From assembly GCA_963811635.1 (NCBI GenBank), contig CAWESB010000017.1:111025-175024 (forward strand): 64,000 bases of DNA, read 5' to 3'. The stretch comes from JAIBJN01 sp963811635. Lineage in GTDB: Bacteria; Actinomycetota; Thermoleophilia; Gaiellales; Gaiellaceae. Every line of letters starts with the position of its first letter. Within the stretch, counting starts at the first letter, position 1. This document shows, piece by piece, positions 18,382-27,164 of this stretch. The position numbers were made by a program, and so were the translations under genes. A model generated the notes under the pieces. It was given only the letters and a program-made list of their open reading frames with translations. It made no database searches and had not been told where the DNA came from.

Positions 18382-20027
18382 CTGCGCCGTACCGTGGAGA
18401 GAAACTCGGCTCCGCCCAGCATACGTTCCAGTTCTTCCCTCCGCTCGTCGTCCGAAAGCCTCTCGATCTGCGTGTGCGTCGGGTCGCCCGGCACCTTCTC
18501 GACGCGGAAGTGGGCGTCGGCCGCGCTCGCGATCTGCGGGAGGTGCGTGATCGTCAGGAGCTGCGCGCTCCCAGCCAGGCGCGCAAGAGCGTCAGCGACC
18601 GCGTGCGCGGTTGTGCCGCCGATGCCCGCGTCGATCTCGTCGAAGACGATCGTGGGCTCGCCCGCCGAGGCGTGCGCGACCGCGCGCAGGGCGAGCGCGA
18701 TCCGCGAGAGCTCGCCGCCGGAGGCGGTCTCGGCGGCAGGCGCGAGCGGCAGCCCCGGGTTCGGGCGCACGAGGAACGAGACGGCGTCGCGCCCGGTCGG
18801 GCCGAGCTCGCGCTCGGCGAGCTCCACCCGGAACTCGCCGTCGCCCATGCCGAGCCCGTGCAGCTCGCCGGCCACCGCGTCGGCGAACGCCGTCGATGCC
18901 TTCGCGCGGGCCTGCGCGAGCGCCGCGGCGAGCTCGTCGGCCCGGGCCTCGACCTCCACGACTGCACGCTCGGCGGCGTCGAGCGGGTCGACGCCCGCCT
19001 CTACGTCGTCCAGCTCGCTCCGTGCAGCCGCGGCGCGCGCGAGCAGCTCGTCCGTGTCGGCCGCGCCGAAACGGCGGCGCGCGTCGGCGATTCGCTCGAG
19101 CTCGGACTCGACGCCCTCGAGGCGGCCCGGCTCGGCCTCCAGCGAGGCGAGGAACGCGCGCAGCGCGGAGGCGCCGTCGCGGATGCGGATCTCGGCCTCG
19201 CCCAGGTCGGCGCCGATCTCGCCCAGCTCGGGAGCGAGCCGCGCGACGGCCTCCAGGGCGTGCGCGGCCTCGGCCACCCGCTCGGCCGCCCCGGCCGAGT
19301 CGGACTGGTCGGGGTCGAGCGCCTCGGCCGCCGCCGAGGCGGCGTCGGCGAGCTCCGTGACGTGCCGGAGACGCTCCCGGGCGGCGAGGAGCGCCTCCTC
19401 GTCCCCGGGCTCCATGCCCTCCGTTCGCGTAACGAGCTCGGCCAGCTCCTCGAGCCGGTGCGTGCGACCTGCGGCCGCCCCGGCGAGCTCCTCCCGACGG
19501 CGTCGCGCGGCGGTCAGCTCCCGCCAGGAGCTCCGCAGCTCCGCACGGCGGCGAAGCTGTTCCTCGCCGACGAACGCGTCGAGCACGTCGAGCTGGTGGG
19601 CGGGCCGCGCCAGCCGGCGCTGCTCGAACTGGCCGGACATGGCGAGCAGGCGGTCGACGAGCGTCGCGAGGTCCTCGCGCGGAACGGCCCGGCCCCACGC
19701 GTACGCGCGCGTCCGCCCGTCGGCGAAGACACGGCGCGCGGCGACGAGGCCTTCCTCCCCGGCGGGCCGCAGCTCGGCGATCGACTCGAGCTCGGGGTCG
19801 TCGAGGATCCCCTCCGGGAGGTCCAGCTCCGCCTCGACGTAGGCCTCCTCGGCACCTGGGCCGAGATAGCCCGCATCGCCGGGCGCCCCGAGCAGGAGCC
19901 CGACGGCCTGGGCCAGGATCGTCTTGCCCGCGCCGGTCTCGCCGGTGACCGCGTTGAGACCGGGCGCGAAGGCGAGGTCGGCCTCGCGGATGAGGACGAA
20001 GCTCTCGATGCGAAGGCGCCGAAGCAC
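18378..20027 (-). CDS. recN: DNA repair protein RecN
   Basis: A 549-residue SMC-like ATPase used in double-strand break repair. The Walker A GETGAGKT and N-terminal globular part come first, followed by long coiled-coil arms rich in Ala, Glu and Arg, then the C-terminal signature and Walker B (PTIVFDEIDAGIGG). I place the start at GTG 20027 because VLRRLRIESFVLI matches the normal RecN N-terminus; an in-frame GTG at 20039 lies inside the upstream hairpin. The GGAG before the start is part of that hairpin's stem (20031-20130), so initiation may be controlled. Confidence 0.94.
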   Translation of the reverse strand: MLRRLRIESFVLIREADLAFAPGLNAVTGETGAGKTILAQAVGLLLGAPGDAGYLGPGAEEAYVEAELDLPEGILDDPELESIAELRPAGEEGLVAARRVFADGRTRAYAWGRAVPREDLATLVDRLLAMSGQFEQRRLARPAHQLDVLDAFVGEEQLRRRAELRSSWRELTAARRRREELAGAAAGRTHRLEELAELVTRTEGMEPGDEEALLAARERLRHVTELADAASAAAEALDPDQSDSAGAAERVAEAAHALEAVARLAPELGEIGADLGEAEIRIRDGASALRAFLASLEAEPGRLEGVESELERIADARRRFGAADTDELLARAAAARSELDDVEAGVDPLDAAERAVVEVEARADELAAALAQARAKASTAFADAVAGELHGLGMGDGEFRVELAERELGPTGRDAVSFLVRPNPGLPLAPAAETASGGELSRIALALRAVAHASAGEPTIVFDEIDAGIGGTTAHAVADALARLAGSAQLLTITHLPQIASAADAHFRVEKVPGDPTHTQIERLSDDERREELERMLGGAEFLSTVRRS

Positions 20028-20030
20028 TAG

Positions 20031-20130
20031 TAGTGCCACTCCGAGTACTGCTGCCTCGGTTCTGCGTCGCGAGGAGCAAGCCGCGTGATCGCGGGGCAGA
20101 GGCAGGTGAGGAGTGCCTGGAGGGGCACTA
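20031..20130 (-). promoter_or_regulatory. long hairpin leader between nadK and recN covering the recN ribosome site
   Basis: Twelve-base arms at 20031-20042 and 20119-20130 are complementary except for one position. Inner arms at 20051-20057 and 20099-20105 (CTGCCTC / GAGGCAG) pair perfectly. On the minus-strand transcript the 3' arm holds GGAG, the only ribosome-binding candidate before the recN start. There is no T-run, so it is not a standard intrinsic terminator; control of recN translation is inferred. Confidence 0.55.
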
Positions 20131-20919
20131 GGGGAAGACCTCGTGGTAGCGGGTGAAGAACGTCACCTCGGGGAGCATCGCCAGCCGGCAGCTGTCCGGG
20201 CCGAGGACGACACGGATCTCCTCGTCGCGCCTCAGCTCGCCGACTGCGTTCCCGTCGACGAGGACGGTCACGGGCAGCTCCTTCGTCCGGTTGGCGATCT
20301 TCAGGTCGAGCCCTCTCGGGACGACGAGGGCACGGGCCCGGAGGGAGTGCGGCGCCACGAAGGTCATCACCATCGCGTCCAGGCCCCACATGAGCACGGG
20401 ACCGCCGTTCGAGAGGTTGTAGGCGGTCGAGCCGGAGGGCGTGCAGCAGATCATCCCGTCGCACGGCTGGTTGCCGAGATCCTCGCCGGCGACCTCCCAG
20501 CCGAGCTGCACCATCCGCCCGGGCTTCGAGCTCGTGACGACGACGTCGTTCACCGCCGCGTGCGTCTCTCCGTCGAAGCTCGCAACGAGCGTGCAGAGGT
20601 CGACCACCCGCAGGTCACCGGCGAGGGCGCGCTCGAGCGCGGTGTCCAGCTGGTCGCCGTCCACCGTCGTCAGGAAGCCGACCCGCCCGAAGTTGACCCC
20701 GAAGACCGGGATCCCGCTCCCAAGGGTCGCGCGCAGCGCGCGCAGCATGGTGCCGTCGCCGCCGAGGACGACGAGGAGGTCGAGGTCGCCGTCCTCGAAG
20801 GCTCCGATCTCGACGCCCGCGGCGCGCGCGGCCTGCTCGACCCGCTCGACAGCGGGGTCGACGGCGTCGGGGCGGCCCTCCGTGGCGATGATCCCGATCC
20901 TGCGGATGCGCTCGTTCAG
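20128..20919 (-). CDS. nadK: NAD kinase
   Basis: A 263-residue ATP-NAD kinase that makes NADP. The motifs GGDGTMLRA, NFGRVGFLTT and CTPSGSTAYNLSNGGP are complete. No ATG, GTG or TTG is available in frame between the tlyA end and these motifs. A CTG at 20919 has a perfect GGAGG seven bases upstream, overlaps the tlyA stop (CTGA), and gives LNERIRRIGIIATEG, a normal NadK beginning. I therefore take CTG as the start. The tlyA-nadK-recN order is standard. Confidence 0.92.
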   Translation of the reverse strand: MNERIRRIGIIATEGRPDAVDPAVERVEQAARAAGVEIGAFEDGDLDLLVVLGGDGTMLRALRATLGSGIPVFGVNFGRVGFLTTVDGDQLDTALERALAGDLRVVDLCTLVASFDGETHAAVNDVVVTSSKPGRMVQLGWEVAGEDLGNQPCDGMICCTPSGSTAYNLSNGGPVLMWGLDAMVMTFVAPHSLRARALVVPRGLDLKIANRTKELPVTVLVDGNAVGELRRDEEIRVVLGPDSCRLAMLPEVTFFTRYHEVFP

Positions 20920-21650
20920 GCGGCAGCCTCCGCGTCGGCGAGGGAGACGAAGAACTCGCGGTTGCCCTTCGGCCCGCGGATCGGGGACTCGGCGACGCCG
21001 AGCACCCGCGCACCCCACTCGGGAGCGCGCGCGACCACGTCGTCGACGACACGGCGATGCACCTCGGGATCGCGGACGACTCCGCCCTTGCCCACGTCGG
21101 CTGGGCCGGCCTCGAATTGCGGCTTCACGAGCGCGAGCGCGCGCCACCCGGCCGCCGCACAGGCCAGTGCGGGTGGAAAGGCCTTGGCGAGGCCGATGAA
21201 GGAAACGTCGGCGACGAGGAAGGTTGGACGGTACGGGAGGTCGTCGCAGCGGAGGTCACGGACGTTCGTGCGCTCGAGGACGGTCACGCGCGGGTCCTCC
21301 CGCAGCTTCGGATGAAGCTGCCCGTACCCGACGTCGAGCGCGATCACCCGTGCCGCCCCGGCCTGGAGCAGGCAGTCGGTGAAGCCGCCCGTGGAGGCGC
21401 CCACGTCGAGCACGTCCTCGCCGCTCACATCGACTTCGAGCTGCTCGAGCGCCGCCGCGAGCTTCTCACCGCCGCGGGAGACGAACCGCGCGCCGGCGAC
21501 GACCTCGAGCTGGGCCGCCTCGTCGATCTGCTCGCCGGCCTTGGAGTGGCCCTTGACACGCCCGGCCAATACGAGCGCCTGCGCCTGCGAGCGCGTGTCG
21601 GCCAGCCCGCGCTCGACGAGCAGCACATCCAGGCGCTTCTTGGCGCTCAT
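20916..21650 (-). CDS. tlyA: TlyA family rRNA methyltransferase / hemolysin A-like
   Basis: A 244-residue protein with an N-terminal S4 RNA-binding domain (RLDVLLVERGLADTRSQAQ) and an FtsJ-like methyltransferase domain (LDVGASTGGFTDCLLQAGA is the SAM motif). Mycobacterial TlyA 2'-O-methylates 16S and 23S rRNA and affects capreomycin sensitivity; the same activity is likely here. A TACGCT box lies 6 bases before the ATG, a leaderless layout, and the longer open frame upstream is rejected. It is the first gene before nadK and recN. Confidence 0.92.
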   Translation of the reverse strand: MSAKKRLDVLLVERGLADTRSQAQALVLAGRVKGHSKAGEQIDEAAQLEVVAGARFVSRGGEKLAAALEQLEVDVSGEDVLDVGASTGGFTDCLLQAGAARVIALDVGYGQLHPKLREDPRVTVLERTNVRDLRCDDLPYRPTFLVADVSFIGLAKAFPPALACAAAGWRALALVKPQFEAGPADVGKGGVVRDPEVHRRVVDDVVARAPEWGARVLGVAESPIRGPKGNREFFVSLADAEAAA

Positions 21651-21656
21651 AGCGAG

Positions 21657-21662
21657 AGCGTA
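21657..21662 (-). promoter_or_regulatory. -10 box of tlyA-nadK (TACGCT)
   Basis: TACGCT ends 6 bases before the tlyA ATG; leaderless layout. Confidence 0.55.
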
Positions 21663-21702
21663 CCCCGCCAATCCCCGGGCGAAGTGTCGCGGAAGTGCGT
21701 CC

Positions 21703-22446
21703 TCATGCCGGGGCGAGTCTCGTCTCGATCGTCGCCCAGGGCGCCCTGGCGAGGCCACGGCGCAGTTCCCGTTCGTCGGCGAATGCCCCGCGGACGACAC
21801 GACCCTCGCAGACGAGGGCGGCGTCGTCCTCGCGGAAAGGCCACGGGTCGACCGTGACCCGGGTGGGGTCACCGTCGACCGGGCGCAGCGTGTGGCCGAC
21901 TGCGGTCCGTTCCTCCACGACGCCGTGCAGGAGCGCCAGCGAGAGCCCGTCCCACGTGAAGATCAGCTCGCGGTTGCGCTCCACCGCCTCGACGGTCGAA
22001 TGAGCGCCGTAGCGCGGATCCCCGCGCAACGATTCGGTCACCCGCGCCTGGAAGTCGCGCTCGCGCTCGAGGTAGTCGGCAAGCGCGCGCCGGACATCCT
22101 CGTCCCCGCCGGGCGGGAACCGCTCGACCAGCAACGTGCCGTGGAGCGAGACGAGGAGGGCCGCGTAGCGCGACTGCGGCAACAGCTGCGCCGCGGCCCC
22201 GGACCAGAGCTCGAGGCGCCGCAGCCGGGGCAGCGCCGAGAACGTGTAGGGAAGCCCGGTCTCGGGATCACGCTCGGGCGAGCGCTCCCAGCCGATCCAG
22301 GCGATGTCGTGCTGCTCGGCCGCGAGGCAGACCTCGTCTCTGGGCTCGAAGGGCTCCGCCCACGCGCGGGCGAGCTGCCCGGAGACCCACGCGTGCGCCG
22401 GCTGGCCGATCAGGATCGTTCCGTCGGGGCTCTGACGATGTAGCAC
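21703..22446 (-). CDS. DUF3891 family protein
   Basis: A 247-residue protein of the DUF3891 family, whose function is not established. It contains histidine-rich segments that could bind metal: QHDIAWIGWE near residue 45, VSLHGTLLV near 100 and an HTLRPVDGDP region later. It starts with GTG at 22446, just after the ispA stop at 22450. The close spacing suggests co-transcription with ispA. Confidence 0.75.
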   Translation of the reverse strand: MLHRQSPDGTILIGQPAHAWVSGQLARAWAEPFEPRDEVCLAAEQHDIAWIGWERSPERDPETGLPYTFSALPRLRRLELWSGAAAQLLPQSRYAALLVSLHGTLLVERFPPGGDEDVRRALADYLERERDFQARVTESLRGDPRYGAHSTVEAVERNRELIFTWDGLSLALLHGVVEERTAVGHTLRPVDGDPTRVTVDPWPFREDDAALVCEGRVVRGAFADERELRRGLARAPWATIETRLAPA

Positions 22447-22449
22447 CGG

Positions 22450-23289
22450 TCAGCTCTGCCGATCACGGATGGTCGCGACGATCTCGGCGAGCACGGTCGT
22501 GTCGGCCGGAAGGCTCTCGAGCCGCTCGTTGACCCGCGCCCGCGCCTCGTCGGCGAGCTCGCGCGCCTGGTCGAGCCCATGCAGCGAGACGTACGTGACC
22601 TTGCCGGCGGCCTCGTCCTTGCCCGGGGTCTTGCCCAGCTCCTCGGCGGTGCCGGTGGCATCGAGGATGTCGTCGACGATCTGGAAGAGGACGCCGAGCT
22701 CGTCGCCGAACGCGCGCCAGGGCGCTTCGTCCTCTGCCGAGAGACCCGCCACGGCCGTCGCGGTCGTGACGCCGGCGCGAAGGAGCCGGCCGGTCTTCAA
22801 GGCGTGCAGCCGCCGCAGCCCGTCGGCGTCGAGCCCGCCGTCGATGGTCACGTCGAGGTACTGGCCGCCGATCATCCCGAGCGTCGCGTCGGCCAGCTCG
22901 CGCGCGACTGCGGGCGACGGGTAGCGCAGCGCCAGCCGGAAAGCCTCGGCGAGCAGCGCGTCCCCAGCGAGAATGGCGACGTCCTCGCCGAAGCGGACGT
23001 GAGAGCTGGGCTGGCCGCGGCGCAGGTCATCGTCGTCGAGCGCCGGCAGGTCGTCGTGGACGAGGCTGAAGGTGTGCACGAGCTCGAGCGAACACCCGGC
23101 CGGCAGGAGCTCGGACGGGTCACGCCCGAGCGCCTCGCCCGTCGCCAGGCAAAGCACCGGCCGAATGCGCTTGCCGCCGCCGAGCAGCGAGTAGCGCAGC
23201 GCCTCCTCGAGCCGCCCCAGCTCGTCCGCGAAGGGCAGCTCGGCGAGGAAGCCCTCGGTGAGCTCGCGCAGGTCGTCAGGCCGATGCAT
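22450..23289 (-). CDS. ispA: polyprenyl (farnesyl/geranylgeranyl) diphosphate synthase
   Basis: A 279-residue short-chain isoprenyl diphosphate synthase. GGGKRIRP near residue 42, the first aspartate-rich motif in LVHDDLPALDDDDLRRG and the second in FQIVDDILD are all present. It condenses isopentenyl diphosphate with allylic diphosphates to supply polyprenyl carriers and quinone chains. It lies in nusB-xseB-ispA, as in many bacteria. I use ATG 23289; an in-frame GTG at 23307 has a better-spaced GGAGG and is an alternative. Chain length cannot be read reliably by eye. Confidence 0.9.
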   Translation of the reverse strand: MHRPDDLRELTEGFLAELPFADELGRLEEALRYSLLGGGKRIRPVLCLATGEALGRDPSELLPAGCSLELVHTFSLVHDDLPALDDDDLRRGQPSSHVRFGEDVAILAGDALLAEAFRLALRYPSPAVARELADATLGMIGGQYLDVTIDGGLDADGLRRLHALKTGRLLRAGVTTATAVAGLSAEDEAPWRAFGDELGVLFQIVDDILDATGTAEELGKTPGKDEAAGKVTYVSLHGLDQARELADEARARVNERLESLPADTTVLAEIVATIRDRQS

Positions 23290-23464
23290 CGGCCTCCCTG
23301 CGCGCACGCTCCACCTCCGCCTGCACCTCCTTGGCCAGGTCGGCGAGCTCCTGGAGGACCTGGACGGCCCGCTCGGGGTCGTCGGTCGCCTCGAGCTCGG
23401 CCCTGGCGGCCTCGACCTTCTCGAGCAGGTCCTGCAGGCGCTGGACTGCGTCCGGCTCGCTCAC
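23276..23464 (-). CDS. xseB: exodeoxyribonuclease VII small subunit
   Basis: A 62-residue alpha-helical protein (VSEPDAVQRLQDLLEKVEAA then AVQVLQELADLAKEVQAEVE) that fits the small subunit of exonuclease VII. The GTG start overlaps the nusB stop by four bases (GTGA), and the 3' end overlaps ispA. Position between nusB and ispA is where xseB is expected. The large subunit gene xseA, normally next to it, is not in the window. The charged helix alone would be weak evidence without this context. Confidence 0.7.
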   Translation of the reverse strand: MSEPDAVQRLQDLLEKVEAARAELEATDDPERAVQVLQELADLAKEVQAEVERARREADASA

Positions 23465-23841
23465 GTCTGCTGCGCCTCCCGCACGACCCGCCCGAGGATG
23501 CCGTTGACGAGTCGCCCGGCGTCCTCGCTGGCGTAGCGCTTGGCCAGAGTGACGGCCTCGTCGATCGCCACCTCGACGGGCACGTCGCCGCGCTCGAGCT
23601 CGAACAGCCCCGTGCGGACGATGTTGCGCTCGACGACTCCGAGCCGGTCTGCGGGCCACTCGTCGGAGGCCGCCGTGATGCGCCGGTCGAGCTCTTCCGC
23701 GTTCGCGGCCACGCCCTCGGCGAGCTCGAGCGCGAACGGGTCGACGTCCCCGTCGTGCAGGCTGGCGAGCGGCTGGCCGGTGAGATCCCATTGGTAGAGG
23801 AGCTCGAGCGCCGTCCGCCGGGCTGCGCGGCGGCTGCTCAC
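23461..23841 (-). CDS. nusB: transcription antitermination factor NusB
   Basis: A 126-residue all-helical protein. SSRRAARRTALELLYQWDLT at the N-terminus and VVERNIVRTGLFELERGDVP and AIDEAVTLAKRYASEDAGRLVNG nearer the C-terminus (shown in parts) are the NusB signatures. It binds boxA RNA with NusE (S10) during rRNA transcription. The GTG start overlaps the accC stop by four bases (GTGA), so accC-nusB-xseB-ispA forms one coupled run. Confidence 0.9.
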   Translation of the reverse strand: MSSRRAARRTALELLYQWDLTGQPLASLHDGDVDPFALELAEGVAANAEELDRRITAASDEWPADRLGVVERNIVRTGLFELERGDVPVEVAIDEAVTLAKRYASEDAGRLVNGILGRVVREAQQT

Positions 23842-25203
23842 CGATCCTCCGGCGAGAGCGACCGGAAGGAGGGCGCCGCCTCGGCGATGAAAGCGGTCGT
23901 GTAGGTCCCGCTCGTGAACGTCTCGCTCTCCAGGATGTCGATCGCCAGCTCTCTCGTCGTGGGGACTCCCTCGAGCTCGAATTCTGTCAGTGCCCGCCGG
24001 GCGCGGCGGACCGCCGCCGGCCGATCCTCGGCCCAGACGAGCACCTTGGCGACGAGGGAGTCGTAGAACGGCGGGATCTCGTACCCCTCGACGACGTGGG
24101 TGTCGACGCGGACGCCCGGGCCGAGCGGCGGCCGGAAGCGCGTCACCGTCCCGGGTGCCGGCAGGAAGTCGCGGGACGGGTCCTCGGCGTTGATGCGGAG
24201 CTCGATCGAGTGACCGCGCAGCTCGGCGCGACCCGTCTGCGGCAGGCCTTCGCCGGCCGCGACCCGGAGCTGGGCCTGCGCGAGGTCGATCCCGGTGATC
24301 AGCTCGGTGACCGGGTGCTCGACCTGGAGCCGCGTGTTCATCTCGATGAAGTAGAACCCCCCGTCCGCGTCGAGGAGGAATTCGATCGTCCCTGCGCCCC
24401 GGTAACGGAGGGCCTCGGTGACACGCCGGCCGGCGTCCTCCATCGCCGCGCGCAGCTCCGGGCCGACGGCGGGCGACGGGCCTTCCTCGACGAGCTTCTG
24501 GTGGCGGCGCTGGATGGAGCAGTCGCGCTCGCCGAGGGTCAGGACCGCCCCGTCGCCGTCGCCCAGCACCTGGATCTCGACATGCCGAGCGCCGATGATC
24601 GCGCGCTCGACGTAGAGCGAGCCGTCGGAAAAGGCGGCCTCGGCCTCGGCCGCCGCGGTCTGGAAGGCGCCCTCGAGCTCGTCGGGATCGCTCACGAGGC
24701 GCATGCCACGGCCGCCGCCCCCGGCCGCCGCCTTCAAGCAGGAGCGGGAAACCCACCTCCGCAGCCAGCGCGCGGGCCTGGTCGAGGGTCGCGGCGCCGT
24801 TCGAGCCGGGGACCAGCGGGAGCCCGGCGTCCGCGGCCGCCTGCTTCGCGCGGATCTTGTCTCCCATGATCTCGATCGACTCCGGGCGCGGGCCGACGAA
24901 CACGACGTCGTTGTCCTCGCACGCCGCGGCGAACTCGGCCCTCTCGGCGAGGAAGCCCCACCCCGGGTGGACGGCGTCGCACCCGGTGGTCGTGGCTGCG
25001 GCGACCAGGGACGGGATGTTGAGGTAGCTCTGCGCCGCGGGCGCCGGCCCGATGTGCACGGCGCGGTCGGCGAGCCGGACGTGCAGCGAGTCGCGGTCTG
25101 CGGTCGAGTAGACGGCGACGGCCTCGATCCCGAGCTCGTGGCAGGCGCGGATGACCCGGACCGCAACCTCGCCCCGGTTGGCGATCAGGACGCGGTCGAA
25201 CAC
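23838..25203 (-). CDS. accC: biotin carboxylase of acetyl-CoA carboxylase (frameshifted in this sequence)
   Basis: AccC carboxylates the biotin on the carrier protein using ATP and bicarbonate. The N-terminal domain (FDRVLIANRGEVAVRVIRAC) and the C-terminal parts (HVEIQVLGDGDG, RDCSIQRRHQKLVEE, FIEMNTRLQVEHPVTE) are intact. The frame breaks at about 24735, within the ATP-grasp glycine loop: one frame reads FPLLLEGGGRG, while the expected KAAAGGGGRGM lies in the next frame. Removing one base restores the family sequence, so an error in the sequence is likely for this essential gene. The start is GTG 25203; a longer frame to 25251 would enter the dispersed repeat. Confidence 0.88.
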
Positions 25204-25244
25204 CGGCGCCGCCGTGCGTGAGTCGTCACGGTTCGCAACGCCTT

Positions 25245-25317
25245 CCGGCACGATCCGCGCGCCACGCGTGCGCTTTTCGTCGTTACGCTCGAAAGCGGGT
25301 GGAGGGAGGGGTGCCCC
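25245..25317. repeat. dispersed intergenic repeat, copy B
   Basis: Second copy of the element at 12934-13018, same orientation. The core is 25264-25317; the flank CCGGCACGATCCG is at 25245-25257. Within this copy CGCTTTTCG and CGAAAGCG can pair with one bulged base. It lies between the stop of the biotin carrier fusion and accC. Confidence 0.6.
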
Positions 25318-25345
25318 AATTCATTAAGGGCCGACGGAGCGGTCA

Positions 25346-27154
25346 CTAGAGGGCGTCGAGCGGTCGGCCGTTCAACGGCTCGAGCTCGAAGAGGAGGTCG
25401 CCGTACTGGACCGGCGCGGCGTTCTCGACGCAGATGCGCCGGACGATTCCCTCGGAGTCGGACTTCACCTCGTTCATGAGCTTCATCGCCTCGAGGATGC
25501 AGAGCGTCTGCCCAAGCTCGACGGTGTCGCCCTCCTCGACGAACGCCGGCGCGCCCGGCTGGGGCGCCCGGTAGAAGGTGCCGACCATCGGCGACTCGAC
25601 GCGGATGACGTCGTTCGGCAGCGGCTCGACGGCTCCATCGGGCTCCTCGTGCACCGGCGCGGTGATCGCGACCGGCACCATCGGGATCTCCCGTTCGTCG
25701 CTGCGACGCACGGTGACGCGCAACTCCCCTTCCTCGATCGTCACCTCGCCGATGCCGGACTCCTGGACGACCCTGATGATCTCCCGCAGCCGCTCCGCCT
25801 CGCCGGGCGCCAGCCCGGCCGTCTCCGAGTCGTCCCGGCGCCCTCGCGACCGCACCGAGCGGAGCAGCGGCTCCGCCTCGTCGCCGTAGAGCGCGAGCAG
25901 GAGCAGCTCCTCCTCGCTCGCCGCCAGCCCCTCGGCGTCCTCGCGGAGCTCGTCGAGCGCCTCCGGCTCGGCCGGCTCGTCCAGGCCGTCGCCGAGCAGC
26001 TGCACGGCTCGCTGGACGGTCGCGTCGATCTCGGCCGGCGGGGTGCCGTAGCGCCCCTCGACCAGGTCACGGAGCTCGTCGACCACGAAGCGCCAGCGCT
26101 GCGCGGAGAGCACGTGCAAAAGCGCCTGCGAGCCGAGCACCTGCCCGATCGGCGACGCCAGCGGCGGCCAGCCGCACTCGCGGCGGATGGTTGTCAGCTC
26201 CTCGAGCACCTCGTCGAGGCGGTCGGCCGACGCGTTCTCGCGCAGCCTCGCCTCGAGCTCGGCGACCAGTCCCGCCGGGAGCGAGTGCTCGGCCGCACGA
26301 ACGGCCACGCGGGGAGACAGCGGCGGCACCGGCTCGTCCCCCAGCGCGACGTCCACGAGCTCGGAGCAGCGCCAGAGTCGATCGAGGTCGACGCCGGTGT
26401 CCAGCCCGACCCCGGCGAGCGACTGCGTCAGCGCCTCGGCGGAGACGCGGTGGAGCGAGAGCGCGATCGGGTAGAGCGCGACCGCGATCCGCTCCGCCCC
26501 CGCGCGCACGGCCTCGATCGCGGCCGCGAGGCCAACGCCCCCGGCGCCCTGGCAGTGGAGGCCGACGGGCAGGCCGCTGGCCTCGCCCACGCGCTCTACG
26601 AGCTCGCGGGCCTTCGCCGGGTCGAGCGAGCTGGCGGGGTCGTGGATCAGCACCCGCGAGGCGCCAAGCTCGGCCAGCTGGTGCGCGCGTTCGAGCAGCA
26701 CGTCCGGCTCGCCGGTCGGGCCCGGGCTGTGTACGAGACCCACGGAGAGCTCCTTCCCGGCGTCCCGAATCGCGTCGGCGGCCTCACGGAGATTCGCGAG
26801 GTCGTTGAGCGGGTCGTGGAGTCGGAAGACGTCGATGCCGCTGCCCGCGGCGCTCGCCACGAAGCGGCGGACGATGTCGGCCGACACCGGCCGGGCGCCG
26901 ACGAGGAAGCGGCCGCGCAGGGCCATGCCGAGCGGCGTCGAGCAGCGCGCGCGAATCGACCGGATCCGCTCCCACGGGCTCTCGACGCCGCGGCGGACGG
27001 CGCTGTCGAAGCAGCCTCCGCCGGAGATCTCGAGGCACGCGAAGCCGGCCTTGTCGAGCTCCGCAGCGAGCTCGTACAGCCCCGCCGCGGAGACTCGGTC
27101 GGCGAGCGGCTCCTGCGAGAGAAGCCGGATCGTCGTGTCGACGAGCTGCGGAAT
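25346..27154 (-). CDS. accB: biotin carboxyl carrier protein fused to a degenerate carboxyltransferase domain
   Basis: A 602-residue protein. Residues about 4-400 resemble the carboxyltransferase domain of oxaloacetate decarboxylase alpha/pyruvate carboxylase (NGMDVFR-like GIDVFRLHDPLND; SADRLDEVLEELTTIRRECG). Residues about 456-596 are a full AccB: LREIIRVVQESGIGEVTIEE, then the biotin site EAMKLMNEV with Lys558. Catalytic residues of the first domain are changed: the metal aspartate in the usual D-T-T-L-R-D motif is Leu11, the carboxylated lysine is His171, and the second metal histidine is Gln202. There is no ATG or GTG until 26926, well inside conserved sequence; ATT 27154 has GAGGG 6 bases upstream and is taken as the start. 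It sits between efp and accC. Confidence 0.8.
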   Translation of the reverse strand: MPQLVDTTIRLLSQEPLADRVSAAGLYELAAELDKAGFACLEISGGGCFDSAVRRGVESPWERIRSIRARCSTPLGMALRGRFLVGARPVSADIVRRFVASAAGSGIDVFRLHDPLNDLANLREAADAIRDAGKELSVGLVHSPGPTGEPDVLLERAHQLAELGASRVLIHDPASSLDPAKARELVERVGEASGLPVGLHCQGAGGVGLAAAIEAVRAGAERIAVALYPIALSLHRVSAEALTQSLAGVGLDTGVDLDRLWRCSELVDVALGDEPVPPLSPRVAVRAAEHSLPAGLVAELEARLRENASADRLDEVLEELTTIRRECGWPPLASPIGQVLGSQALLHVLSAQRWRFVVDELRDLVEGRYGTPPAEIDATVQRAVQLLGDGLDEPAEPEALDELREDAEGLAASEEELLLLALYGDEAEPLLRSVRSRGRRDDSETAGLAPGEAERLREIIRVVQESGIGEVTIEEGELRVTVRRSDEREIPMVPVAITAPVHEEPDGAVEPLPNDVIRVESPMVGTFYRAPQPGAPAFVEEGDTVELGQTLCILEAMKLMNEVKSDSEGIVRRICVENAAPVQYGDLLFELEPLNGRPLDAL

Positions 27155-27164
27155 GATGTTCCCT

